Assembly: GCF_002087295.1 (NCBI RefSeq)
Contig: NZ_MWVI01000012.1
Span: 16,033-80,032, forward strand
DNA length: 64,000 nucleotides
Source: Vreelandella lionensis
GTDB taxonomy: Bacteria; Pseudomonadota; Gammaproteobacteria; Pseudomonadales; Halomonadaceae
Direction of reading: 5' to 3'
Of the stretch, positions 1 to 10,647 are shown piece after piece; position 1 is the stretch's first letter, and every line of letters begins with the position of its first letter. Below the pieces are notes generated by a model. It was given only the letters and a program-made list of their open reading frames with translations. It was not told the origin of the DNA and ran no database searches. Both the position numbers and the translations under genes were made by a program.

Positions 1-2182
1 GCAGCTAGCCGCTGCCGCCCGCGATCTGTTCGCTACCGGACTGTTTGAAGATGTCTCGCTGGCCCGGGAAGGCGACGTGTTGGTGATCCAAGTGGTCGAG
101 CGGCCAACCATCGCGCGCTTGAACATCGAAGGCAACGACCAGATTTCGGACGAAGACCTGCGCAACGGCCTGCGTGAGTCGGGCCTGTCGGAAGGTCAGG
201 TACTGCACCTCTCTACCCTTGACGAGATTGAGCGCGAGCTTGAGGGCGTGTATCAGGCTCAGGGTCGCTACAGCGCTGGCATTAATGTTGAGGTGGAAGA
301 GATTGATGAGGGCCGGGTCCAGGTCAACATCGATATCAATGAAGGTGAAGTCGCCAAGATCCGCCAGATCAATATCGTCGGTAACCAGGATTTCGACGAT
401 GAAACCCTGCGTGAAGTGTTCGAGCTAAACGACCGCCCTGGCCGTATCTTCGGCTGGTTCTCGAAAGATGAGTACTCCCGAGAAGCGCTCTCTGGTGATA
501 TCGAACGCCTACGCTCGTTCTATCTTGACCGTGGCTACGTCAACTTTGATGTTACTTCCACGCAAGTCTCTATCGGCCCTGAAAAGTCAGAAATCTTTAT
601 CACCCTGAATATTGATGAAGGCAACCAGTATCGCGTGGGCGATATTCGTTTCGCTGGCGACCTTCAAATCAGCGAGAACGAAGCTCGTAATCTGCTGGAA
701 ATCAACAGTGGTGATATTTTCTCTCGCGGAGAGGTGAACGCCTCCACCGAAGCATTGCGCCAGCGTTTAGGCGCCGAGGGCTTTGCCTTTGCCGATGTGC
801 AGGGTGTCCCTGAAATGGCCGATGACGGTGAAACCGTCGATTTGGTCATTGCCGTTAACCCCGGCCAGCGGGCCTATGTTCGCCGCATCGAGTTCTACGG
901 CAATACCACGACACAGGATGAAGTACTGCGTCGGGAAATGATTCAGCTAGAGGGCGGGCCCGCCTCCACCGAGTCTATTACCCAGTCGCGTCAGCGTTTG
1001 GAGCGGTTAGGCTTCTTCAGCCAGGTGGAAGTCGATACCCAGCCGGTTCCGGGTGAGCCGGATATGCTGGATGTGACCTATACCGTTGAGGAGCAGCCCT
1101 CTGGCTCGGTCTCAGCCAGCGTCGGTTTCTCTCAAAGTGCCGGGGTGATTTATGGGGTAGGTCTAGCCCAGAATAACTTCCTGGGTACTGGTAATCGGGT
1201 CAACGTTGGTGCCCAGCGCAGTGACACCTTTACCAGTGTCAACTTTGCCTTTACCGACCCTTACTGGACGCTAGATGGTATTTCCCGCGGATATAACCTG
1301 TTTTACCGGGAAACCGACTATGCCGACTCGGATATCTCGACCTTCTCTACCGATGCTTACGGTGCAGGTATCAACTTAGGCTACCCCATCAGCGAGCTGT
1401 CTCGCCTGAATTTTGGTGCCAGCGTTGAAGATGTGACGGTGAAAACCTACTTTGACACCGCCTCTGAGATTCGCCGCTATGTAGAAGACCAAGGTGAGAA
1501 TGCGCAGAGTCTCAAGCTATCCGCTAGCTGGACGCGCAACAACCTGAACCGTGGCATTATGCCCACCGCCGGTAACTACCAGCGCGTATCGCTTGAAACC
1601 GGCGTGCCGGGCAGCGATGCGGAGTACTACAAGCTTCAGGCCCGTGCTCAGCAGCTATTCCCAATTAACGATGATGAAACCTGGGCGCTGAAGTTTAGCG
1701 GTAACTTAGGCTACGCCGACACCCTAGGCAGTAACGACCCTTATCCGTTCTATGAGAACTTCTACGCGGGTGGTTTAGGCTCGGTGCGTGGCTTTACCTC
1801 TAACACTTTGGGCGAGCGAACCACTCCTGCCCGCGAGGGTGGTCGTGACCGGACGATGGGCGGTAACGTTCTGGTAGAAGGTTCTGCGGAAGTGCTCTTC
1901 CCCATGCCGTTTGTGGAAAACCAGCGCTCGGTTCAGCCCTCGCTGTTCCTAGATGCGGGTAATACCTTCTTAAGCTCGTGCTACGACGTGCTGGAAGCAG
2001 ACGCGGATCGTCAGCAGTGCAGCTCAGGCGTTGACTTTGGTGACTTGCGCTACAGTGTCGGTGTCGGTCTCTCTTGGCTGACGCCAGTTGGCCCGCTGAC
2101 CTTCAGCGTGGCTGAGCCGCTGAACGACGAAAGTGGTGACGATACGCAGTTCTTCCAGTTCTCGCTGGGTCAAACGTTCTAA
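1..2182 (+). CDS. bamA: Outer membrane protein assembly factor BamA, 5' end missing
   Basis: Core subunit of the BAM complex, which folds and inserts beta-barrel proteins into the outer membrane. The reading frame is open from base 2, so the signal peptide and most of the first POTRA domain lie upstream of the window. POTRA repeats fill roughly the first 330 visible residues, followed by a C-terminal 16-strand barrel. The barrel contains the lid-loop VRGF motif (GLGSVRGFTS) and ends in an aromatic residue (FSLGQTF), the usual outer membrane targeting signal. It is followed after 16 bases by skp, the standard arrangement. No break is visible in the part present. Identification is firm. Confidence 0.97.
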   Translation, partial: QLAAAARDLFATGLFEDVSLAREGDVLVIQVVERPTIARLNIEGNDQISDEDLRNGLRESGLSEGQVLHLSTLDEIERELEGVYQAQGRYSAGINVEVEEIDEGRVQVNIDINEGEVAKIRQINIVGNQDFDDETLREVFELNDRPGRIFGWFSKDEYSREALSGDIERLRSFYLDRGYVNFDVTSTQVSIGPEKSEIFITLNIDEGNQYRVGDIRFAGDLQISENEARNLLEINSGDIFSRGEVNASTEALRQRLGAEGFAFADVQGVPEMADDGETVDLVIAVNPGQRAYVRRIEFYGNTTTQDEVLRREMIQLEGGPASTESITQSRQRLERLGFFSQVEVDTQPVPGEPDMLDVTYTVEEQPSGSVSASVGFSQSAGVIYGVGLAQNNFLGTGNRVNVGAQRSDTFTSVNFAFTDPYWTLDGISRGYNLFYRETDYADSDISTFSTDAYGAGINLGYPISELSRLNFGASVEDVTVKTYFDTASEIRRYVEDQGENAQSLKLSASWTRNNLNRGIMPTAGNYQRVSLETGVPGSDAEYYKLQARAQQLFPINDDETWALKFSGNLGYADTLGSNDPYPFYENFYAGGLGSVRGFTSNTLGERTTPAREGGRDRTMGGNVLVEGSAEVLFPMPFVENQRSVQPSLFLDAGNTFLSSCYDVLEADADRQQCSSGVDFGDLRYSVGVGLSWLTPVGPLTFSVAEPLNDESGDDTQFFQFSLGQTF

Positions 2183-2198
2183 TTTAAGGAGTATCACA

Positions 2199-2702
2199 AT
2201 GATGCGTAAACTGACCGCCGCTGTGTGCCTGTTTGGGGCGATGACTCTACCTGCCTATGCTGCCGAAGTGGCCGTGTTGGATTGGCGCACTGCGTTGATG
2301 AATACCCAGTCGGCTCAGTCATCACTGAGCCAGTTGGAAGGACAAATTGGTAGCCAGCAGCGCGAAGCCGAAGCGTTGGGCGGCGAGCTGCAGCAACTGC
2401 AAACCCGCCTGCAGCAGGAAGGGGAGACTATGTCCCAGTCCGAGCGCGAATCGCTGATTGCCGAGCTTCAGCAGAAAGGCGGCCGCTTCGAACAGTTGCG
2501 CCGTGAAGTGCTACAGGCCCAGCAGACCTCAGAGCAACAGTTCCTAGAAGGGGCTGAAGCTAAGCTGGAACAGGCGGTAGAGCAGGTGTTAGAACGTCAT
2601 AATATCGACGTGTTGGTTGAGCCTCAGGGCGTGCTGCACTCCTCGACGGACCTGCCCAACGTGACGAACGAAGTCACTCAGATTTTTGATTCGCTGAACT
2701 AA
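2199..2702 (+). CDS. skp: Periplasmic chaperone Skp/OmpH
   Basis: Periplasmic holdase that carries unfolded outer membrane proteins to BamA. A start at either of two adjacent ATGs (2199 or 2202) is preceded by AAGGAG and gives 167 residues, normal for Skp. An N-terminal signal peptide (MMRKLTAAVCLF..., cleavage after AYA) is followed by a long, Gln/Glu-rich segment predicted as coiled coil (about residues 45-125), the tentacles of the family trimer. An upstream in-frame extension into bamA lacks family similarity and is rejected. It lies between bamA and lpxD, as in most gammaproteobacteria. Confidence 0.95.
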   Translation: MMRKLTAAVCLFGAMTLPAYAAEVAVLDWRTALMNTQSAQSSLSQLEGQIGSQQREAEALGGELQQLQTRLQQEGETMSQSERESLIAELQQKGGRFEQLRREVLQAQQTSEQQFLEGAEAKLEQAVEQVLERHNIDVLVEPQGVLHSSTDLPNVTNEVTQIFDSLN

Positions 2703-2714
2703 TTTAATGATTAC

Positions 2715-2735
2715 TGGTGCGGCTTAGCCGCACCA
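2715..2735 (+). other. Stem-loop between skp and lpxD
   Basis: Perfect 9-bp inverted repeat (TGGTGCGGC / GCCGCACCA) with a 3-base loop, 12 bases after the skp stop. No T-run follows, so it is not a classical intrinsic terminator. It may attenuate transcription or stabilise the upstream mRNA end. The function is inference. Confidence 0.6.
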
Positions 2736-2753
2736 CTGCTTCCTTGGGCTCTC

Positions 2754-3793
2754 ATGACGCACGCTTCTCATCACCTCACCCTTGCGGATATCGCACGTCA
2801 CCTGGACGTTGATTTCGAGGGCGACGCCGACCAGCCAATTCGTGGTTTGGCAACGCTCAAGGAAGCAGCGCCAGACCAAGTCGCATTTTTAGCCAACCGT
2901 GCGTACTTAAAAGATCTCGCTACCACCAAAGCGGCAGCGGTACTGCTGCACCCGGAGCACGGCAAGAACTGCCCTGTGCCGCGCCTAGAGATGGATAACC
3001 CCTACTTGGGCTACGCCAAGCTCTCCCAGCTATTTGATCCGCTGCCAGCGCGGGATGTACCGGGTATTCATCCCTCTGCAGTAGTCGCAGAGGGCGTGAC
3101 GCTTGGGGCCGAGGTTTGCGTCCAAGCCAATGCGGTGATTGAGTCAGGCGTTGTCCTGGGCGACCGTGTAGTGGTTGGCGCCGGTAGCGTGATTGGCGCT
3201 GACTGTGTCATCGGTGACGACACGCGGCTGCATGCCAATGTCACCGTTTGCCACGGTGTGGTCGTGGGCAAGCGAGTGATTTTGCACAGCGGCTGTGTGA
3301 TTGGTGGTGATGGCTTTGGGTTTGCCCATGATGGTGCGGGCTGGCACAAAATTGCTCAGCTTGGCGGCGTGGTGCTAGGTGATGATGTCGAAGTGGGCAG
3401 CTGCTCCAGTATTGACCGAGGCGCGTTAGGTGACACCGTCATTGGCAACGATGTCAAAATCGACAGCCAAGTGCAGATTGCCCACAACGTTACCATTGGG
3501 GACCACAGCGCGTTAGCAGGCTGTGTAGGGATTGCAGGCTCCACCAAAGTGGGCAAACACTGCATGTTGGGCGGTGGTGTGGGCCTATCTGGTCATCTCA
3601 CAATTTGTGATGGCGTTCAGGTCACCGGCATGAGCCTAGTGACCAACTCAATTCATGAGCCGGGGGTTTATTCTTCGGGGACCGGGGCCATGAGCAAACA
3701 CCCAATGGCGTAAAAATGCGGTGCGCTTTAAACAGCTTGATGGATATTGCCAAACGGTTGGCGCGGCTGGAAAAAAGCCAGCGCGACGGGTAA
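2754..3793 (+). CDS. lpxD: UDP-3-O-acylglucosamine N-acyltransferase LpxD (two frameshifts)
   Basis: Third step of lipid A synthesis: transfers the N-linked hydroxyacyl chain to UDP-3-O-acylglucosamine in the cytoplasm. The N-terminal domain (to about residue 100) is followed by left-handed beta-helix hexapeptide repeats. The conserved catalytic His is visible in the QIAHNV segment. As sequenced the frame stops at 3713. Removing one A from the AAA at 3696-3698 and one G at 3742-3743 restores the C-terminal helix (SNTQWRKNAVRF...LARLEKSQRDG) to a TAA at 3791-3793, about 345 residues, normal for LpxD. Both breaks are probably sequence errors because the gene is essential. Confidence 0.93.
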
Positions 3794-3833
3794 GGCGTCG
3801 GGTTGAGAAGGAAAGAATTACCGGGCAGATGGC

Positions 3834-3861
3834 TTGAGGCTTAATAGCAGCAGGTTATAAT
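3834..3861 (+). promoter_or_regulatory. Candidate sigma-70 promoter before fabZ
   Basis: TTGAGG at 3834-3839 and a consensus TATAAT at 3856-3861 with a 16-base spacer. It lies between lpxD and fabZ and would give fabZ-lpxA-lpxB-rnhB an internal promoter with a 5' leader of about 70 bases. Predicted from sequence only. Confidence 0.55.
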
Positions 3862-3873
3862 CCACTGCCTTTT

Positions 3874-3893
3874 TACCAGCAGGAATGCTGGTA
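3874..3893 (+). other. Stem-loop in the fabZ leader
   Basis: Perfect 8-bp inverted repeat TACCAGCA / TGCTGGTA with a GGAA loop, downstream of the candidate promoter and 47 bases before fabZ. No T-run follows. It could affect stability or translation of the fabZ leader; there is no direct evidence of function. Confidence 0.45.
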
Positions 3894-3940
3894 CGCGCCT
3901 GATACTGCTCAGGCCTTTTGTCATTTTAGAGGTCGTTACG

Positions 3941-4384
3941 ATGGTTATGGATATCAACGAAATTCGCGAATACTTGCCCCACCGCTATCCATTTTTACTG
4001 GTGGATCGAGTCACGCAGTTAACCGTGGGCGAAACCATCGTTGCGTATAAAAACGTTAGCATCAACGAGCCGTTTTTCAATGGCCACTTTCCTCATCACC
4101 CGATTATGCCCGGGGTACTGGTTGTTGAAGCGCTGGCTCAGGTATGCGGTATTCTAGGCTTTAAAACGGTCAATAAGTTGCCCGCTGATGGCTATGTGTA
4201 TTATCTCGTTGGCAGCGACAACGTGCGTTTTAAGCGCCCGGTCATGCCTGGCGATCAATTAACGCTTGAAGCGAATGTGATTCGCGGTAAACGCGGTATT
4301 TGGAAGTTTGCCTGCCGTGCCACGGTTGACGGCGAGCTGGCCTGCGAAGCGGAAATCATTTGTGCCGAGAGGAAGGTGGCTTGA
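3941..4384 (+). CDS. fabZ: 3-hydroxyacyl-ACP dehydratase FabZ
   Basis: Dehydrates beta-hydroxyacyl-ACP in fatty acid elongation and competes with LpxA for hydroxymyristoyl-ACP. The hot-dog fold signature [12 protein letters not shown] and the active-site helix [20 protein letters not shown] are intact, with catalytic His and Glu present. The length of 147 residues is normal. Start ATG 3941 follows an AGAGG sequence; ATG 3947 is an alternative two codons later. The stop overlaps the lpxA start by four bases, indicating translational coupling. Confidence 0.97.
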   Translation: MVMDINEIREYLPHRYPFLLVDRVTQLTVGETIVAYKNVSINEPFFNGHFPHHPIMPGVLVVEALAQVCGILGFKTVNKLPADGYVYYLVGSDNVRFKRPVMPGDQLTLEANVIRGKRGIWKFACRATVDGELACEAEIICAERKVA

Positions 4385-5148
4385 TACATCCTACTGCATT
4401 GGTCGACCCAGCGGCACAGCTTGCTGACGACGTTGAGGTCGGTCCGTTTAGCGTGATTGGACCAGATGTCACGATTGGCGCTGGCTCTGTCATTGGCCCC
4501 CATGTGGTGGTGAAAGGCCCCACGGTGCTAGGCGAGCGCACGCGTATTTTTCAGTTTGCCTCGGTGGGCGAAGATTGCCAGGACAAAAAGTACGCGGGCG
4601 AGCCAACGCGGCTGGTGATGGGTGACGATAACGTCATTCGTGAAGGGGTGACCCTCCATCGCGGCACTGTTCAGGATCGCAGCGAAACCACCATCGGTTC
4701 ACGTAATCTGTTTATGGCCTACGTGCATGTAGGGCATGACTGTGTGATTGGCAATGACTGCATTTTAGCGAACCAAGTCACGCTGGCAGGCCATGTCACC
4801 CTAGGTGATCACGCTATTTTGGGCGGCCTGGCGGCAGTGCATCAGTTCTGTCACTTTGGCGATCACGCCATGGCGGGCGGCGGTTCGATTATCACTAAAG
4901 ACACTCCTGCCTATGTGATGATTAACGGCAACCCCGCGGAAGCCCGTGGGCTTAACCTCGTGGGGTTGAAGCGCCGAGGGGTTAGCCGCGAAGCGATTGC
5001 TGCACTCAGCACGGCCTACAAGCTGGTTTATCGTCAAGGCTTAACCGTCGAGCAGGCAGTGAGCGAAATGCGTAATCGCTTTGATTTGCCTGAAGTGGCC
5101 CTGTTCGCTGACTCCATCGAGCGTTCAACACGCGGTATCGTTCGCTAA
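4381..5148 (+). CDS. lpxA: UDP-N-acetylglucosamine O-acyltransferase LpxA
   Basis: First committed step of lipid A synthesis, moving a 3-hydroxyacyl chain from ACP to UDP-GlcNAc. I chose the TTG at 4381, which overlaps the fabZ stop (TTGA), because it gives the conserved N-terminus [13 protein letters not shown] and follows AGGAAGG; TTG 4360 would add seven unconserved residues. Hexapeptide repeats fill the first two thirds and the catalytic His lies in [10 protein letters not shown]-terminal helical domain completes 255 residues. Intact, in an operon with fabZ and lpxB. Confidence 0.96.
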   Translation: MIHPTALVDPAAQLADDVEVGPFSVIGPDVTIGAGSVIGPHVVVKGPTVLGERTRIFQFASVGEDCQDKKYAGEPTRLVMGDDNVIREGVTLHRGTVQDRSETTIGSRNLFMAYVHVGHDCVIGNDCILANQVTLAGHVTLGDHAILGGLAAVHQFCHFGDHAMAGGGSIITKDTPAYVMINGNPAEARGLNLVGLKRRGVSREAIAALSTAYKLVYRQGLTVEQAVSEMRNRFDLPEVALFADSIERSTRGIVR

Positions 5149-5176
5149 TACTCATCTAACCGGCTCTCCCGTCACT

Positions 5177-6351
5177 ATGACACTGCAGCGCGTATACCTT
5201 GTGGCAGGCGAACTCTCCGGCGATATCCTTGGTGCTGGGCTGATGCAGGCGCTGCGCGCCCGCATCCCCAGGTGGAGTTTCGCGGTATGGGCGGCCCCCG
5301 CATGGAAGCCCAGGGGCTGGTTAGCCGCTTCCCTCTGGAAACCCTCTCGGTAATGGGACTGGTCGAGGTGCTTAAGCACCTGCCTGAACTGATCCGCGTA
5401 CGCCGCACCCTGCGCGAAGAGGCGCTGGCCTGGCAGCCGGATATCATGATCGGCATCGACGCTCCCGACTTCAATATCGGCCTAGAGAAGCAGCTTCGCG
5501 CCGCTGGCGTCACCACTGCTCACTACGTGAGCCCCTCGGTATGGGCGTGGCGTCAGGGCCGGGTGAAGAATATCGCCAAAGCCGTGGATGCCATGCTCAC
5601 GCTGCTGCCTTTTGAAGCCGATTTTTATCATCATCATCACGTGCCGGTTGCCTTTGTGGGTCACCCACTGGCCGACGAGCTGCCGCTGGAGAATGATCGT
5701 AACGCGGCTCGCCGTGAGCTGGGCTTAGCCTCAAACGCGCCGGTACTAGCGCTGCTACCCGGTTCCCGGGGTAACGAAATTCGCTTTATGGGCACCACTT
5801 TTTTGGACGCAGTCACGCTGCTGTGCCAGCGCCACGTGGGCTTACAGGTGGTGGTACCCGCGGCAACCGCTCAGCGCCATCAAGAGCTGCGCGAGCTGCT
5901 GGCAGGCTACCCCGCATTGGCCCAGCAGGTAACGCTTCTGGAGGGCCAAGCCCGTGAGGCGATGGTCGCCAGCGATGCGGTACTGCTGACCTCCGGTACG
6001 GCGGCGTTGGAAGCCATGCTGTGCCACCGCGCCATGCTCGTGGCGTACAAAATGGCGCCCGCGACCCATTGGCTCGCCAAACGGTTGGTGAAAACCCAGT
6101 GGATCTCGCTGCCAAATTTGATTGCCCAGGAGAGCGTGGTGCCAGAGCTGATTCAGCACGAGGCCACGCCGGAGGCGATTGCCGAGCAAATAGGCCAGCT
6201 ACTTAGCGATGCCGAGATGCGTCACGGTCTGGAGGTGCGCTTTGCCGCAATGCATGCGACGCTGCAGCGTAATGCCAGCGAGCGTGCCGCGCAGGCCATT
6301 ACCGCCCTGGTAGCAGGCGAGCTGCTGGAGGCTAAACCTGATGGCGGTTAA
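5177..6351 (+). CDS. lpxB: Lipid-A-disaccharide synthase LpxB (one frameshift)
   Basis: Glycosyltransferase (GT19) joining lipid X and UDP-2,3-diacylglucosamine into the lipid A disaccharide. It begins [16 protein letters not shown], the family N-terminal signature. The frame breaks at the C4 run 5266-5269. One further C gives [21 protein letters not shown] and continues with the UDP-binding region ([11 protein letters not shown]) to 6351, in all 391 residues, as expected for LpxB. The gene is essential, so the break is most likely a base-calling error. It overlaps rnhB by 11 bases. Confidence 0.94.
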
Positions 6352-6958
6352 ACCAGCGGACTTTCCACCGCTAGTCGTGGAGTATACCGGTGACTTCTTG
6401 GCCGGGGTCGATGAGGTTGGGCGTGGGCCGCTGGTGGGTAGTGTGGTGGCTGCCGCTGTGATTCTTGACCTCAAGGCCCCCATCGACGGTTTAACCGACT
6501 CCAAGAAGCTCACCGCTCGCAGGCGTGAGTCGCTGGATGTGCTGATTCGCGAGCGTGCGCTGGCCTTTGCAGTAGCGGAAGCGAGCGCAGAGGAGGTCGA
6601 CTCGCTCAATATCTATCACGCGACGCATCTGGCCATGCGTCGTGCAGTGGATGCGCTAGCTCCCCAGGCGGAGTATCTGCTGGTGGATGGTAACCGGCTG
6701 CCGGGGCATGCGCTGCCGGGTCAGGCCGTAGTGAAGGGCGATGCCCGCCATCCGGCCATTGCCGCTGCGTCTATTTTGGCCAAAGTAGCGCGGGATGCAC
6801 AAATGGCCGAGCTGGATCTGCGCTATCCTGAATACGGGTTTGCGCGGCACAAGGGCTACCCCACCAAAGAGCACCTGGCAGCGCTGGAAGCCCACGGGCC
6901 GCTGGCAGAGCACCGCAAAAGCTTCGCGCCGGTACAGCGCCAGTTAGCGCTGCTGTAG
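6341..6958 (+). CDS. rnhB: Ribonuclease HII
   Basis: Cleaves the RNA strand of RNA-DNA hybrids and initiates removal of single ribonucleotides from DNA. The 205 residues carry the metal-binding carboxylates: Asp-Glu in [10 protein letters not shown], Asp in LVDGNR and Asp in [13 protein letters not shown]. The ATG at 6341 overlaps the end of lpxB by 11 bases, the typical lpxB-rnhB-dnaE arrangement. No defect seen. Confidence 0.96.
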   Translation: MAVKPADFPPLVVEYTGDFLAGVDEVGRGPLVGSVVAAAVILDLKAPIDGLTDSKKLTARRRESLDVLIRERALAFAVAEASAEEVDSLNIYHATHLAMRRAVDALAPQAEYLLVDGNRLPGHALPGQAVVKGDARHPAIAAASILAKVARDAQMAELDLRYPEYGFARHKGYPTKEHLAALEAHGPLAEHRKSFAPVQRQLALL

Positions 6959-7000
6959 CCGTTCTATTTATTTTATTTAGCGTTTTATGCTGAGAGTCTC

Positions 7001-10000
7001 ATGACGGTTCCGTTCGTTCATCTTCGTTTGCACAGTGAATACTCTCTGGTCGATGGCTTGGTCAAACTCAAGTCACTGGTCAGTACGACCGCTGAGCGCG
7101 GGATGCCGGCGCTGGCGCTCACCGATGAAGCCAACTTGTTTGGCTTAGTCAAATTCTACAAAGCCGCCCAGGGCGCCGGGCTGAAGCCGATTGTCGGCAG
7201 CGACCTCTGGCTGGCGAACCCCACGACGAAGCCCACCCGTACCGCATTACGCTGCTGGCGATGAACGATGTGGGTTACCGCAATCTCACCGAGCTGATCT
7301 CCAAAGGGTGGACCGATGGGCAGCGCCAGGGGCGGGCGATTCTTGATAAGCAGTGGGTACTGGCACAAAGCGAAGGGCTCATCGCGCTGTCGGGTGGTCG
7401 AGAGGGCGAGATTGGCCGCCACTTGCTCTCTGAGCATGAGCGGGAAGCACGGCTGCTGCTGGAAGAGTGGCAGCAGGCGTTCCCTGATCGCTTCTACCTA
7501 GAGCTCATCCGTACCGGTCGCCCGCTGGAAGAGGCCTGTGTGCATGCCAGTGTCCAACTGGCTATCGAGACGAATACGCCGGTTGTCGCCACCAACGATG
7601 TGCGCTTTCTGGAACGGGAAGACTTCTGGGCCCACGAAACCCGCGTGTCGATTGGCGAGGGCAAGGCGTTGGACGACCCCCGCCGCGAGCGCCGTAACCG
7701 AAGAGCAGTACCTAAAAAGCCCAGAAGAGATGGCGGCGCTATTTGCCGATATCCCTGAAGCACTGGAAAATAGCGTGATGATTGCCGAGCGCTGCAGCGT
7801 GAATGTGCGTTTGGGAGAGATCTTCCTGCCGGAGTTCGGCATCCCCGAGGGCATGACCCAGGATGAATTCTTCCGCAAGGTCTCCCATGATGGCCTAACG
7901 GAGCGGCTCGATTTTCTGTTCCCCGCCGAGCAGTATCCGCGCGATAGCGAGGCGTTCCGCGAGATTGATCAGCGCTACCGCGACCGTCTGGAGTTCGAGC
8001 TCAACGTCATCATTCAGATGGGCTTCCCTTGCTACTTCCTGATCGTGATGGACTTTATCCAGTGGGCTAAGGATAACAACGTGCCGGTAGGGCCGGGGCG
8101 TGGCTCCGGCGCCGGCTCTCTGGTGGCCTACGCGCAGAAAATCACCGACCTGGACCCTATCGGCTACGACCTGCTGTTCGAGCGTTTTCTTAACCCTGAG
8201 CGTGTCTCCATGCCCGACTTCGACGTCGATTTCTGTATGGAGAAGCGTGACAAGGTCATCGAGTACGTAGCCGACCGCTATGGCCGCAACGCGGTTTCTC
8301 AGATCGTCACCTTCGGCACCATGGCCGCCAAAGCGGTGGTGCGAGACGTGGCCCGTGCCCAGGGCAAACCCTACTCGCTGGGCGACAAGCTCTCCAAGCT
8401 GATTCCTTTTGAAGTGGGAATGACGCTAGCCAAGGCGATTGAGCAAGAGCCCGCGCTCAAGGACTTCATTGGCAACGACGAAGAGGCCGAAGAGATTTGG
8501 GAAATGGCCCTGAAGCTCGAAGGCACCACCCGCGGCACCGGTAAACACGCAGGCGGCGTGGTCATTGCCCCCACCAAGCTCACCGATTTTTCGCCGCTGC
8601 TGTGCGACGAAGATGGCTCTGGCTTGGTGGTGCAGTTTGATAAGAATGACATCGAAGACGCCGGGCTGGTGAAGTTCGACTTTTTGGGCCTGCGTACCCT
8701 TACCATCATCGACTGGGCGCTTGAGATGGTGGACAAGGTGCGTGACGTTAACGGCCAAGGGCCGTTGAATATTGACGCCATCCCATTGGATGACGGCAAA
8801 ACATTCGAGATGCTCAAACGGGCAGAGACCACGGCAGTTTTCCAGCTCGAATCCCGCGGGATGAAGGAGCTTATTAAGCGCCTGCTGCCCGACTCCTTGG
8901 ACGATATGATCGCCTTGGTGGCGCTGTTCCGCCCTGGCCCGCTGCAGTCGGGCATGGTGGATGACTTCATCAACCGTAAGCATGGCCGGGCAGAAGTCTC
9001 TTATCCACACCCTGATTACCAGCACGACCTGTTGAAACCGGTGCTGACGCCCACTTACGGGATTATTCTCTACCAAGAGCAGGTCATGCAGATTGCCCAG
9101 GTGATGGCGGGGTATACCCTCGGCCAAGCCGACATGCTGCGCCGTGCCATGGGTAAGAAAAAGCCCGAAGAGATGGCCAAGCAGCGGGCAGGCTTTATGG
9201 AAGGCTGTGCGGCCAACGGCATCGATAAAGACCTGGCGGGCAACATCTTCGACCTGGTAGAAAAGTTCGCCGGTTACGGCTTCAACAAATCACACTCGGC
9301 AGCCTACGCGCTGGTGTCGTATCAGACCGCATGGCTGAAGGCGCACTACCCAGGCCCCTTCATGGCGGCGGTGATGTCCACAGAGATGGACAACCTGGAC
9401 AAAGTGGTGCCGCTGATCGAAGAGTGCCGCCACTTGAAGCTCACGGTGACACCGCCGGATGTCAACGTAGGTGGCTACAAGTTCACCGTGGATACGGAAG
9501 GCCGCGTGGTTTACGGCCTAGGGGCTATCCGTGGCGTTGGTGAAGGTCCGATTGGCGCGATTGTGGAAGCGCGACAAGCCGATGGCCCGTACAAAGATCT
9601 GTTCGACTTCTGCCGACGCATCGACCCAAAGCGGATGAACAAGCGTACGTTGGAAGCGCTTATTCGCTCTGGCGCATTGGACAACCTTGGGCCTAACCGG
9701 GCGGTGCTGTTTGCGGCGATGGAAGATGCGCTCAAAGCCGCCGCGCAGAATCACGCCAACCAGAACCTGGGTATGCAGGATATGTTTGGCGATGCCTTTG
9801 CTGCCGAGGAAGAAGCCAGCGATGTCTACGCCGAGTATCGCCATGTCCGTGAGTGGACCGATCGCGAGCGGCTCTCTGGTGAAAAGACACTCTGGGGCTC
9901 TACCTGACCGGACACCCCATCGACGAGTACGAACGCGAACTCAAGCGCTTCGTGTCGACCCGTATCAGCGATTTGAAACCCTCTCGGGAGCCGCAGCGGG

Positions 10001-10500
10001 TGGCAGGCTTAGTGGTCGCCATGCGTACCATGAAGTCCAAGCGGGGCGACACCATGGCGTTTATCACCCTGGATGATCGCACTGGGCGCATTGAGGCATC
10101 GCTGTTTGGTGAACTCTTTGAGCAGCTACGTGGCCAAATTGAGTCAGACCAAGTCATTATCGTGGAGGGCGAAGTCTCCAGCGATGACTTCTCCGGCGGG
10201 CTGCGCCTGCGCGGTAAAGACGTGACGCCGATGGTGACCGCGCGGGTGCGCTACGGCCAGTCCGTTGAGCTGGCATTGGACGCCGGGCAGATTAACGGCC
10301 GGCTGGTCGAAAGCTTGCGGGATAGCTTGACACCCTACCGGGATAACACCGGCCTACCCGTGCGACTTCAATATCGCCACCCCGATGCTGTCGCTTGGCT
10401 GGAGCTGGCGGAGGAGTGGAAAGTCGCGCCTAGCGATGATCTGCTGCTCGCTCTGCGCGATGTGCAAGGGCAGGTGGGCGTCCAGTTACGCTACCGTTAA
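7001..10500 (+). CDS. dnaE: DNA polymerase III alpha subunit DnaE (three frameshifts)
   Basis: Catalytic subunit of the replicative polymerase. The N-terminal PHP domain begins [13 protein letters not shown]. The polymerase catalytic carboxylates are in MPDFDVDF at about residues 400-407, with the tandem HhH region and OB-fold in the C-terminal third. Three single-base errors break it: one C missing in 7219-7222 (restores [20 protein letters not shown]), one extra C at 7692-7693, and one G missing at 9886 (restores [19 protein letters not shown]). Corrected length is 1166 residues against about 1160 in E. coli. The protein is essential and cannot really be interrupted three times in a living cell. 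Confidence 0.95.
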
Positions 10501-10557
10501 TGAACAAGAGCGCAAGCGTCCTTGAAAGCGCTGGCGCTGAATTGAACGGGTAGTGCC

Positions 10558-10585
10558 TTGCGTGGCAGGGTCAGGGTGCGATAAT
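10558..10585 (+). promoter_or_regulatory. Candidate promoter for accA
   Basis: TTGCGT at 10558-10563 and GATAAT at 10580-10585, spacer 16, in the 147-base gap between dnaE and accA. It would start transcription about 55 bases before accA. Predicted from sequence only. Confidence 0.45.
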
Positions 10586-10647
10586 GGCCCCATAGATGCT
10601 CGTTTCGACAAGGCTTATTTTTTATAGGCAGCTTACAGGCAGAGCCG

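Noticed and set aside
9880..9910. Programmed frameshift making a short DnaE, as in dnaX
   Set aside because: Three separate breaks occur in dnaE, with no slippery heptamer or following structure at any of them.
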